The notes under the pieces: generated by a model
What the model was told of the DNA's origin: nothing
The model's input: the letters and a program-made list of their open reading frames with translations, nothing else
Databases searched by the model: none
In this document: piece after piece, positions 11,129 to 20,768 of the stretch
Numbering within the stretch: the first letter of the stretch is position 1
How the letters are laid out: every line of letters begins with the position of its first letter
Position numbers and translations under genes: made by a program
Source: Trileptium ribeirensis
Taxonomy: Eukaryota > Nematoda > Enoplea > Enoplida > Thoracostomopsidae
Length of the DNA: 64,000 nucleotides
Direction: 5' to 3'
NCBI GenBank assembly: GCA_030248225.1
Contig: JASANE010030337.1
Coordinates: forward strand, 19,821-83,820

Positions 11129-11756
11129 CTAGAAACGACTTATCACTACATGTTCAGCGTCCACGTATCGTCTTTTCTGTAATAAATATTGGTAACACCG
11201 AAAAAGTACCCATGCGAACCAAATCAATATTGCCAGCCGCAAGAAACAGTAGGTAATCCCAAAGCCTAATATTCCTGTCGTGCCCTGGCGTATAAAATCC
11301 AAAAACGATATTTCGTCAGGATCTTCTTCGTTGGGTGTTATGGTAGTGGTAGCGTCGTAAGGATTCAGTTCAGCAGTTTCTGATTCCATGGTTGCGTTAC
11401 CAAATATAATTATTTCAGAAGTTAAATTAAATTCCGCGTGAGAAATAGATTCATTTTTGTTAGAATCACTCTCGTCGCTTTCTGGTGTTACCACTGCAAT
11501 CATAAGCACAATCAATGATGCAACTATAACAATAATTTCCACAGTATATATTATTAGGGCAGGTATTATGTAACAGTGGTCAGTTTTTGCAACGCCTACT
11601 ACTATTAGCACCAAGCATATCAGTATAATTAGTCCAAAAATAATAGCCCAGAACGTCGCATGATAAGCATGATTGACCGCAAGACCCGTAGCAAGACCGA
11701 GAATGTCGCAGAATTTGAAAACAATGGCAATTACGGCGATAATAAGTGCGCCGACT
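11129..11756 (-). CDS. Last exon of a four-pass membrane protein
   Basis: On the minus strand a pyrimidine-rich tract ending in CAG (11757-11759) is a good splice acceptor. The exon runs from 11756 to a TAG at 11129-11131 and encodes about 208 residues, entering one base before a codon end. Hydrophobic segments lie at residues about 1-25, 34-57, 62-89 and 160-185. The 70-residue acidic loop between the third and fourth holds three N-glycosylation sequons (NES at 101, NLT at 110, NAT at 120), so that loop is probably luminal or extracellular. A short basic tail follows (LLQKRRYVDA). The layout resembles small four-span families of animal plasma or endosomal membranes, but I cannot assign one. 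Upstream exons were not located. The ATG at 11797 lies in the intron. Confidence 0.6.
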
Positions 11757-11985
11757 CTGAAATATAAAATACATATCGATAAAACGTAAGTTGACACTGC
11801 TGTTAGATTTGCTCTCTCGATTTAAACAAATGACATTGTGAAATGTTTAAAAAATTAATGATGAAGAAGTGCAATTGCTACGTAGATGTATAATTATCTA
11901 GCCTAAATGTACATATACATATTTAATTATATATAAAAATGAATTTTTAAATATTTCTTTTTGAATTAATAGTTATGGTTACGGA
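11757..11985 (-). other. Presumed intron upstream of the membrane-protein exon
   Basis: AT-rich sequence on the 5' side of the minus-strand acceptor. No further exon recognised before the hAT-like element begins. Confidence 0.35.
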
Positions 11986-13860
11986 CCTCTGGTCAGGGGC
12001 GGCGTAACGATTTTATAAGTGGGGGCTACAGACGGGCACTGATATAATTTGTATTAATAGCCCAGAATGTAATAAAACTCGATAGATATTAACGTTTCTC
12101 TAATTATTCACTATACGTAATTTACTGTAATTATTATTCTGGTATCCTTGTATATATCGCGTTATGAACCAATAGCGCCACGGTAATTGGCAAGAACATA
12201 CCTTTGGCTAACCAAAGTGAATACGTCTGATTAAAACGGTATTCATCTATAAGTTTGTTAAATTTTCACGCTTTAAGCTAGAGAGTATTCATCCACAGTA
12301 TGCTGTTCTTTTTAGGGTACTCCGTAGCTGTGACGTAGCAAGGAGGGGCCTCGGCGCCTAGCCCCTAATCCCGAGCCTGATGTTAAAAACCAATCAAAAC
12401 CCTTAATAAATGACCGGTTTTAGTTTAATAGTTGCAAAATGGCGTATGATTCCTCTAGCTCATGAGCCCAAAGGAGATCATATTCAAATGTTTACGTAAA
12501 TTGTAGGCAACCATGGTATTCCGCCACCTAGGAATCACTAAAGGATTGCGAGCGATACTGCTTCGAATAATATTACAGTTGTTACCGTTGGGTTTATACA
12601 TCAAACAACATCAAACCATCACATAGCCATCACAAGAGGGGGAGCCGCCAATCCCACAACTCACATTTTACGGACAAACGTGAAAAAATTAACAGGTGAA
12701 CTAGACATATTTTGGAGTCTCTGTCCACTTTTGAAGACCTTGCGACACCTCCGAAGCACCACGTTAGCTTTAAAATAATGTTATCAAAAAGTTCGATCAA
12801 AACATGTTAAACGTGATGTAGCAGATAAAAGACACACGATACTAATTAATCTCGCTTGACGACATCTATCGGACAAAAACATGTAATATATTATCAAGAG
12901 TGCATTAGGGAAGAGTATGACACTTCCCTGCACTCATGCATTAGCCCGAGTTTGATATCGCCTGACCCCCCCAGTTTCTGGGGGGTAGCTCGGACACCCC
13001 AGTTTTTTTAGGAGGGGTGGGGATCTGTTTATCAGCAGCTGCTTTTGAACCGACCCCCCAGAAATTGCGGGGTCTGATCGACCCCCCCCCAAAAAAACTG
13101 GGGGGAGTCCGAGCTATCCTCCCCCCAGAAACTGGGCGGGGGGTCAGGGCATCTCGACCCCCCGGAGACTGGACAGGGGCGAGGCCGAAAACGCCCGCGA
13201 CATCAAACACGGGCTAAGACATGAGTGCAGGGAACTCTTCTTTAATGCACTCTTGATACAATACTTCACGATTTGACCCCTCTGGCTGTGTAAGTAAGGC
13301 CAGGGTTAAATGGGGGCAACAACACAAAAATTACATCCAGATCGATCCATACACAGTATACTGTCATTATTGAGCCCTCATGTGAAGAGGTTCGACAATC
13401 GTGTAAATGACATGTAAAAACATTTAAATGAACATATTACATTTTTAAATATATATTTGAATAACATCGTTTAAAAATCATTAACATTATTTTTTCTTCA
13501 ACCCGACGGATGATAGTATGCGAGAAAAAACTAAACAGCAAAATAATTTACGCGATCTTGACTAGGAAAAGCAGTATGAATAACCGTTACACGCCAAACT
13601 AAATGTTTTAAGTTGAAGAAAATATTAGCCATATATAAATATATTGTAGCAGATAAAGTACCATGCAAAAAAATTGTGAGCAGGCTATAATCAAATCTAA
13701 AAAATTATCACAATATAACATTATAATAATGTTTTAGAAGGTTCGTGGATTGAATACATCAAGCCTTCCGCAGGCACACGTGATGGCTTGTTGATGTTCG
13801 AAAGTGGCGAGGGAGCTCAGACCCCCCTAGCCCCCCGGCTCCACCGCCCCTGCCTCTGGT
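11986..13860 (+). mobile_element. hAT-like non-autonomous DNA transposon with TSDs
   Basis: The element body spans 11994-13852 (1,859 bp). Its ends are inverted copies of CAGGGGCGG(C/T)G, and it is flanked by an identical 8-bp target-site duplication CCTCTGGT (11986-11993 and 13853-13860). An 8-bp duplication with CAGGG-type ends is diagnostic of hAT elements. No transposase ORF survives inside, so it is non-autonomous or internally deleted. Another GC-rich patch at 12340-12385 may be older debris. A GC-rich foldback element (12894-13256) is nested inside and is therefore younger. Confidence 0.75.
12892..13258 (+). mobile_element. GC-rich foldback MITE with TA duplication
   Basis: Terminal inverted repeats TCAAGAGTGCATTA (12894-12907) and its exact complement at 13243-13256 are flanked by TA on both sides, as expected for Tc1/mariner-type insertion. 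The arms stay complementary inwards, including TTCCCTGCACTCATG, TAGCCCG, and blocks around CCAGTTTCTGGGGG and AGCTCGGAC, so most of the 363 bp can fold back on itself. Runs of 5-9 G or C are frequent. ORFs on both strands are mirror images of the palindrome, not genes. Confidence 0.75.
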
Positions 13861-15916
13861 CGAACGGGATTGCATGGGATGTTTAGAATAGCAAGATTGT
13901 CGCTTCTGGTACAATATATATATGACTATTCTAGTTCACAGGGGGGGGCAGGCAATTCAGTTCGTAGGCCCACGTTCTTTGCAGGTATAACACCACAGTC
14001 TCTGGACCCACAATTATCTCATTCCTCAAAAAGGCAGCGCTTCGCCACCAGGGTCGCCCTTACCGCTATGCTTGATTGTTGACTATATTTTTAGAAGTTC
14101 ATTGGGTTAAAAACTGGTATTAAGGAGATTTCGCCATTAAAACACCTAAACACTCCGTTTAAAATTCTTCAATACTCCAACCCCACCCCATGCGACGGCT
14201 TTGATTACATGTTCTACCAAATGGAAATGTTCCGACGTCATATATTTAAAGAGTTGCCAATCATGACTTCAAAAACTTGAGGTGATCAGAAAAACTGAAC
14301 TTTCGAATTTATAGTCTTTTTTGAATTTTGGTCATAGCTGGCTAATGTATTATGTATGTTGCGGATTTTTGGACCTAACCATCTGCAGATTTCAAAAATC
14401 ACTACAGCTAAGCTCTAAGGCAGTGGTTCGTCCCACATGGGATCAAGCTGTTTGATGCAAGGAACAAATGTCAAACGCCAACAGATATATACAAAATAAC
14501 AATAATTATGGTAACCCTTGTACGAGAAGTCTGAAGCCATGCTTAAAGGGGAACCCTGGGGCGCTAACTAAGTTGCTGGCGTCACAGTTGAGCTACAGTA
14601 TGCGGGATATGACGACCTGGGGTCCTAGGCATAAGGGGGCGTGCCCTAGGATTCCACTTGCAGGCTGCTCTATAAAATGAGTCTTTCCCAGTATCCCCAA
14701 ATTGAAATTGGGCAGTTTTTAGTTTTAGCAGTTTTTGCTACCACTCGACTCAGCTCGATGAAGCGGTTTAGAAAATACCCATTTCTGCAATGTATATGCG
14801 AAAATTTTTCGATGCCCAGGGTACCCAAAATTTTTTCTCGACAAATGCATGATCTTATATACATTAGACCGCACTGACGAGGTAAGGAGTTTTATTAACA
14901 TTTATGTGAAATCCCAAGTGTAATGCTAAAGGTATGCCTAAGTTGTTAACCCTTGAGCGATTTAGCTACCAATCGTCTCACCACGTCAATACTGTTCGAA
15001 TAATATAAAATTTTTCATTTATTGAAAAAATGTTTTTTCGGAAATTTTGGGCACCTTTGGCATCCCAAAAAAATCAAAAAATTTTGTCATAGAAAATGTC
15101 GGAATGGGCATTTTCTCGGCTCATTGGGCGGAATGTAATCGTGCCAAAATTTGGTTGTATCTCAAAAATGGATCAACTTCGAACTAGTGGTAGATTCCAT
15201 CAAAGACCCTAAAATGATATTACGGAATAATTTGCATTGGGCTAAAACATCTATTGTAGAATCGTAAGTGGTATTTTGGCGGACGAGGTATGTGTACGTG
15301 TACTGTTAAGTCGCAGTTCTGTACAGCTGCATTATCAAGAGTGGTGATGTTGAAGCAAGTATTGCCGGGTCGGCCAGCCATTACTATCAGTTAAATAAAA
15401 AGGAAATGTAAAGTTATAAATATGACGGTTAGTAAAATTGTGTTGAAACAATCCCCAAGCTTATCATAGAGTTGTTAGAGTGAAGCATGCTTAGACTTGG
15501 TGCTTAGCTTTTTGTGTTTTCGGAGCGTAAGCTAAGTCGTTGTGCTTAAGCTTAGCTGTTAGTTTAGACTTAGTTCGCAGGCCAACGTTTAGTACTTAAG
15601 ATTAATGCTTAGGCTGTTTGGTTAGGCTGCTTAGGCTACAGAATTAGCTTCAATGCTTAGTCTTAGGCTTAGACTTAGTGCTTAGGCCAGGCTGAATAAT
15701 AATACTTTGTGTCGGTCGCGGTGGAGTTGTATGCTTGGCTTAATCATCATATTTTACTGCCTTTGAGATTATGTGGGCAATGGGTGATTGGCAGTAAATC
15801 GGTACTAACCGATTCCTCTCATCAAGTGGCGTCTATTTGTACCCATTTTCACTAATTGAAGATTTTTTATGTTTTCACTTCAAGGATGAGCAAATCGATT
15901 ATGCAGTAAGCGGCAC
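13861..15916. other. Intergenic sequence with repeat debris
   Basis: No supported gene. A diverged relative of the 17936-18200 MITE occupies about 14672-14860, sharing ACTCRACTC-type and CGGTTT-AGAAAAT phrases. An A/T-rich block with local hairpins is at 15000-15110. A CTTAG-rich block is at 15480-15700. Confidence 0.4.
15480..15700. repeat. Degenerate CTTAG/TTAGGC-rich block
   Basis: Many irregular copies of GCTTAG, CTTAGGC and TTAGACTTAG over about 220 bp, without a fixed period. The same words occur inside the MITE copies at 15917 and 24189. Confidence 0.5.
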
Positions 15917-16120
15917 AGGTAACCTTGAGAGGCGAAAATAAAATGCAGGCCATGCCGTTCTCGATATACTAAGCCTAAGCCTTAATCTTAGCTTAAGCTA
16001 GGTCCTTATATAAGACATACACTAAGCCTAAGGCGGGTGATGCCGCTGTTGCCCTCTGAATCTCCTGCTCTAAGCTGTTCTTTTCCTAACGTTATAATAT
16101 GCCGCCCCTCGGGGTTACCT
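15917..16120 (+). mobile_element. MITE family M, copy 1
   Basis: Starts AGGTAACCTTGAGAGGCG and ends CGCCCCTCGGGGTTACCT, imperfect terminal inverted repeats. Internal phrases (ATGCCGTTCTCGATA, AGCCTAAG, GCTCTAAGCTGTTCTTTT, ACGTTATAAT) are shared in order with the copies at 24189-24383 and 34972-35197. No coding capacity. Confidence 0.65.
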
Positions 16121-17935
16121 GATTCCAATAAGCAATTGGGCTGAAAAATATAAAATTTGGAAAATTAGAATTAGAAAAATAGAAAAAAACGGGTCAAATT
16201 TGGTACTGTTGAACCCGTGAAGCTGCGCTGAGCACTAATATATAAAATTGTTTTTAAGAAAATGGAAAATTCGAATTCTCCTTGGCGAGTCAGCGCCTAT
16301 ACGACAGTTTCAACTGTGACCGACCTGACGGTCCAAGCACAGTTGTATGTTCCAGCCAAAATTTCACCTCGCTATAACAAACTGTTATCTACATGGCCAT
16401 TTTATATGCTATGCATTTAGAACCGACAATTACTGCTTGAAAGAAAATTTTTAATTCCAAGTCCTGATATTACTAACGCCATGCACATAATTCTCGGTAT
16501 TTTTCGACAGAATTTAACACTTCATAGATTATTGTGAACATTACAGTATTTATTGAACTCCTTCACGGCAGATATTACGGTGATTAAAGTGTTTAAAATG
16601 TTGGGTTGTAGAAGCGTAGAGCAAAGTTTTAGTTTAATGTTTCCTATTAAAATGGTTTCACAATCACAGCACTTTCTATCGTTTTCGATTAATACCCCGA
16701 AACAAATTCTAGGCTCTTAGTTACATTGGGGGTTGGACCAGGTAAAAAGTTGTTGCTCATAAAAGGTGTATCCACGGATGTGCTTCTCGTTTACATTGAT
16801 TTTTCTTCCCTATTCTTTGGCTTGTACTGCACAATGAAACGATGAAATGTGCATTAGAATTTATCTCTAGATTAGGTCAGCAGTCATCTTTGAAGGATAA
16901 TAGCGACGGCGTAATCGACAAGGATGAACAAACGCTATTGAATATGTTATATTTTTATTTTTGCAAGCTCATAATTTTAAATTAACATACTGTAGACTGT
17001 CGACGTGCTACAAATGTTGGTATTTGCTACTTAAACATCGCACCTCGGGCACGAATCAGCGTACACAATTTACAAAATTTGTGAACAAATTTAAAACCTT
17101 TCGGTTGTGACTATATGTAGTCCTAAATGCGGACGAAAAGAGGAGATAAAACATACGCGGAGTGTTTCAGTTATATTTTTCTTCTGGAAAACGGGTAACA
17201 GCAGTTTTCATCATTTGCCGTTTAGATCGATCTCAAAATTCCAGGATCTTAGCCAGAACGGTATGCAAGCCCTAGATGAACAAATTGCTGCCTCTCAGTC
17301 TTACAAATCACCTACATTGCTTAGTTTTCAAATGTTTGAGAAATAAATTGAAAACAGCAAATTTAGGCAAGGCAACAAAGCAAGGATCAGTACCCTATCA
17401 CACAAGCGCCAAACCGTTGGACTATTACGACAACAGTTTACGTCCGTTCAAATGTTTTATGTATATATCCCGAAATATAATTCAATATAATAATTTTTTT
17501 ATGGTACAGAAGAATTTGCATGCGTTGCATCAGAAAGTTTTTTTAACATATAATACCTAAATTACGTTAAAATTTGACGCATGTCATAGCGAAATGTAGT
17601 TGCACAACGACTGACAGACAACGTATAACGAAAATTGTACTTATGATTATTATTAGGCCAAATATATCTTGCTGAACCTGGTTGAGCTGCAAAATTATAA
17701 AGAGAAAGATAATCCTTCGTGATAATTCTTACCGGACGTGTAAACAGCCGCAACAGCAGCGATATCGTCTCGCTTCCGAGTCAAAACTATCTTCAGTAAC
17801 ACAGTAGTCGGGTTCCACGATGTTTGCCGGATAGAGTACCATAAAATTCTCCTTTTTGACTGCGGAAATTGGAGAGTATGTTGATATTGTATATATATGA
17901 TTACTGATATTCACAAACTGTGATATAAAAATTGC
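16121..17935. other. Intergenic AT-rich sequence
   Basis: No domain-bearing ORF. Frames at 17107-17346 and 17276-17560 (+) are open for 79 and 94 codons but lack recognisable motifs, splice support or a clear start (the first begins at GTG). Confidence 0.4.
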
Positions 17936-18200
17936 GGGTCTTTTGGGCTATACCCCTAGCCCGAAAACGGTAAATTTTGAAAATACACCGATAATTTTGA
18001 TACTATTTGACTCAACTCAACGAGGCGGTTTTGAAAATATATATTCATGTAGGCCGGTTTTATGAAAAAATAATTTTTCGATCTTTTTTTGGGTTCCCCG
18101 TGGTCCCCCTTGGTTCCCAAAATTTTGCAAAAAAAATTTCTCGATAATTGTATAATTTTACATACCATATTTCGGGCTGGGAGTATAGCCAACAAGTCCC
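17936..18200 (+). mobile_element. MITE with about 30-bp terminal inverted repeats
   Basis: The left end starts GGGTCTTTTGGGCTATAC, and the right end read in reverse complement starts GGGACTTGTTGGCTATAC. Both continue into AGCCCGAAA. The inside is AT-rich and non-coding; the ORF at 17956-18195 (-) is incidental. AAAATT occurs near both outer edges but does not align exactly, so the target duplication is uncertain. Confidence 0.65.
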
Positions 18201-18468
18201 AAAATTTTAAGCTATGTATGTCAAATATAAAACCATATTAATGTTGAAATGAAAATTTTGGTTTAGTGTCCGGATAATTATTATGTACACGTAATTTTTG
18301 CACCGTGGCTTGTCGTGCATTCAGAGATTTGTATGCATGGGTTTGACAAGTTCAAATGAGTGGCGATAGCACGAGTTTGAAATAGTAAGTTGTATAGCTC
18401 TGCGTACAAACATTTAAACGATTGGGTAGCCGCAATACTACTAAATTGTGACCTAGTTGTAGCACATT
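18201..18468. other. Intergenic spacer
   Basis: AT-rich sequence between the 17936-18200 MITE and the pogo-like element. Nothing recognised. Confidence 0.35.
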
Positions 18469-19649
18469 TGTATAATAAATTTGGGCAATATGGACACTTC
18501 TAACCTTACCTATATTATATGCATGCCAGCGATTTTGTCAAATATGAACACTAACTGTACCTAATATGGCCACGTTGTTTTTCATATGGACATGCAGTGT
18601 GTTTAATTTGGACACTTTATCATTAAATCTAGAAACTCGGATTTATCCGCCGCGTCGAAGTAAAAGGTATTCCACCTATACATTTTTTCCAGAATGGGTC
18701 GTTTGAATGTCTACTCGTGACTCTTTTAACGAAAACTTATGTTTCACAGTTGACTTTTTAACATTGAGAACATTTTCTAAATTGTTGTATTAATTTCTGA
18801 GTTTGCTTACAGTCCACCTTGACCATTGTTCAATCAATGATTTTTGTCAATCAATGACCCAAACGTCTAACTTCATTAAAACAGTTTTGGCAGAAAATGT
18901 TTATTGCCACACCGCATGTTTCCTCAAGTGCCAATGAGCAACCTTCAATACACTGCAACCACTGACGCCTACGAATGTCTTCGTGATAAAAGACGGCGCA
19001 GGTTGCACACTTCCATTCCTGCCGTTTCCCATATTTCGCCTTCCCCACCTTCGCTTTCTTGCTCGTTCTTGGCTTATCATGCGTCGCATTAAGAACATCT
19101 TTCGGCTCTCGCCTTCGTACTAGTCGTTCAGCAACCGCCACGCTGTTACTACCAACTGGCTCAAAGAAGTCTGCGAAAGACGTAATCTTACTGCTGCGAC
19201 TGCATCCCAGATAAAATGGTAGATGTTTGTCCATTTTCCGTGAAAACATTTGCAGATGTTGCCCTTCCATAACCACATATCTTGAAGGAGTCTGCAACAC
19301 CGTTGAACTCCAAAAATTTTCGGCAAATTGTGGCGTTTCGCTGATTTATTTATTTTACTGTTTGCTAGACCTAGCACCATCTAACAAAACTATACATAAA
19401 ATTTAAAAACTAAGTGGTATTTTTTCATGTTGCGAGAGGTAGGTCAGTAATTTGTTGGATAACAGAAGTTTGAATTGGCTTATCGCAATCAAACTCAGTT
19501 TAATTGCAGAAAAGCAATCGAGCTGTATTGTGTTAACTTCTTTTTGCAATCGGTTAAGCTTCTGTAGTTCAGGACCTGATTTTCTGCAATTTTTTTCTCA
19601 AAAGTATGCATTTTACGCGAGTGTCCATATTAACCAAATTTACTATATA
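18469..19649 (-). mobile_element. pogo/Tigger-like DNA transposon, internally deleted
   Basis: Near-perfect 30-bp inverted repeats bound the element: the left (18469-18498) contains AAATTTGGGCAATATGGACA, and the right (19620-19649) has AAATTTGGTTAATATGGACA on the opposite strand. The ends begin in TA-rich sequence, in keeping with TA target duplication. Between about 18486 and 18620 the left end carries further copies of ATATGGACAC-like words, as expected for transposase-binding subterminal repeats. A minus-strand transposase tail with a PHD-type finger lies inside (18851-19345). The catalytic DDE region is absent, so it cannot be autonomous. Confidence 0.65.
18851..19345 (-). pseudogene. Transposase C-terminal remnant with PHD-like finger
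   Basis: An open minus-strand frame of about 164 codons, preceded by TAA and lacking an initiator at its left end (an ATG lies further in, at VVMEG). After a lysine-rich stretch (SKKAKVGKAKYGKRQEWKC) come metal-ligand-like residues. Counted from the GTG at 19300 they are C98-x2-C101, H106, W114-x2-C117, C121, C129 and C137-x2-C140. This resembles the C-terminal PHD-type finger seen on pogo-like transposases of invertebrates (family knowledge). The expected His in the W-x-H-x2-C position is replaced. Position inside a TIR-bounded element supports a transposase origin. Shadow ORFs on the plus strand are not genes. Confidence 0.55.
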
Positions 19650-20352
19650 TTATATGTGCTATGTTACATACAAATATGTCTGTCCACACTTTGAGGATCA
19701 AGGGTAAACACTAATGACATACATTAAGTCACTATTTATATAATTGCATCGCGTTTTATGCGAATTTCACTATGAATAAAATACTAAGAGTGAAGCATAG
19801 TTTGAATTCGGGTTGTATAATGTAGTGATTGATACAATCAGTTAATAGTGGGCCTTAGTTTTGATATATATGACACTTACATGTTATGCCTGAATTTGTG
19901 CAGGCTAATTGCCTATAAATTCAGGAATGGAAGGTGGGTCTGTGGGTCATGGGTCGAGGGTCGCGTTTTTGATGGGTAACCTTGGGTCGTGTGTCAGACA
20001 CAGTGGGTCTTTGTTCACATTGTCATGGGTCCAGTCAGAGAGAAATAAATACTCAAAATTTGAAGCCAACAACAAACTTTTTACTAAAAACTAAAAATCC
20101 AGGTCAACTTTAACTGTGTTTTGCAACCAAAAATTAAAGTCTGCGCATTTTGCCACATTAATCCGCATAATTTCAACCCAACGCGTTAAAGTTTGTGAAT
20201 TTGGTTACGTTAGTTCATATTTTAACGCAATAATGTGCATATTTTTGCTACAGTGCGAAAATGTTTAATTTTCACATGGGATTTTTACGCGGAATTTTGG
20301 TAATTTTTTAGTAATCCTACATTTGATTCAAGAATTACAATTTATCCTAAAT
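19650..20352. other. Intergenic sequence with short palindrome and GGGTC-rich stretch
   Basis: Holds the nested palindrome at 19889-19925 and a GGGTC-rich stretch at about 19930-20035 (GTGGGTCTGTGGGTCATGGG and similar). The rest is AT-rich, without a gene. Confidence 0.4.
19889..19925. repeat. 37-bp nested palindrome
   Basis: CCTGAATTT pairs with AAATTCAGG (9 bp), and inside it AGGC pairs with GCCT. It can form a cruciform or RNA hairpin. No known terminator or binding site is implied. Confidence 0.5.
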
Positions 20353-20768
20353 AATTAGGCTTTAACGATAATTGAAAAAAGAGAAACAAAAGAAAACAAG
20401 CAAAACCACAATCAGAATCCTTCCGCAAAGCAATTCCCAACTGCCGTTGGGTCTTTAGTGCACTAAATTCGAGAAAAATAGCTACTTTTGTACCAAATCC
20501 GGAGCGTTATAAAATGATGTATAACCCATTATGCTATTTTGCTGCAAAGATATACTCACATAGTTGTGCCTTTTGCTACTTTTGGCTGTGTCTAAGCTGA
20601 GGTTTGCGACGCCGGTGGTCCAAACGAATTTCTGCTCGTTTATGAATATAAACTTGTGGCTACTAATGGGATTTTATTGCATAGCTGCGGCTCAGGATTC
20701 TGCTTGTGGTTTTGCTTGATGTTTTTCCATTTTTATTTTCTTTTTCAATAATCATTAAAGTCCAACAG
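20353..20768. mobile_element. Foldback element with about 70-bp arms
   Basis: The left arm (about 20361-20427) and right arm (about 20690-20760) are inverted copies sharing AAGCAAAACCACAA, CAGAATCCT, a run like ATTGAAAAA and CTTTAA. The centre is about 260 bp and non-coding. Exact termini and target duplication are not resolved. Confidence 0.55.

Noticed and set aside
11757..11797. ATG at 11797 as start of the four-span protein
   Set aside because: The sequence between it and 11757 is a pyrimidine-rich acceptor tract, so the first 14 residues of the frame are intronic.
12941..13217. Pro/Gly-rich ORFs on both strands
   Set aside because: They mirror each other across the foldback palindrome and arise from C and G runs, not from a gene.
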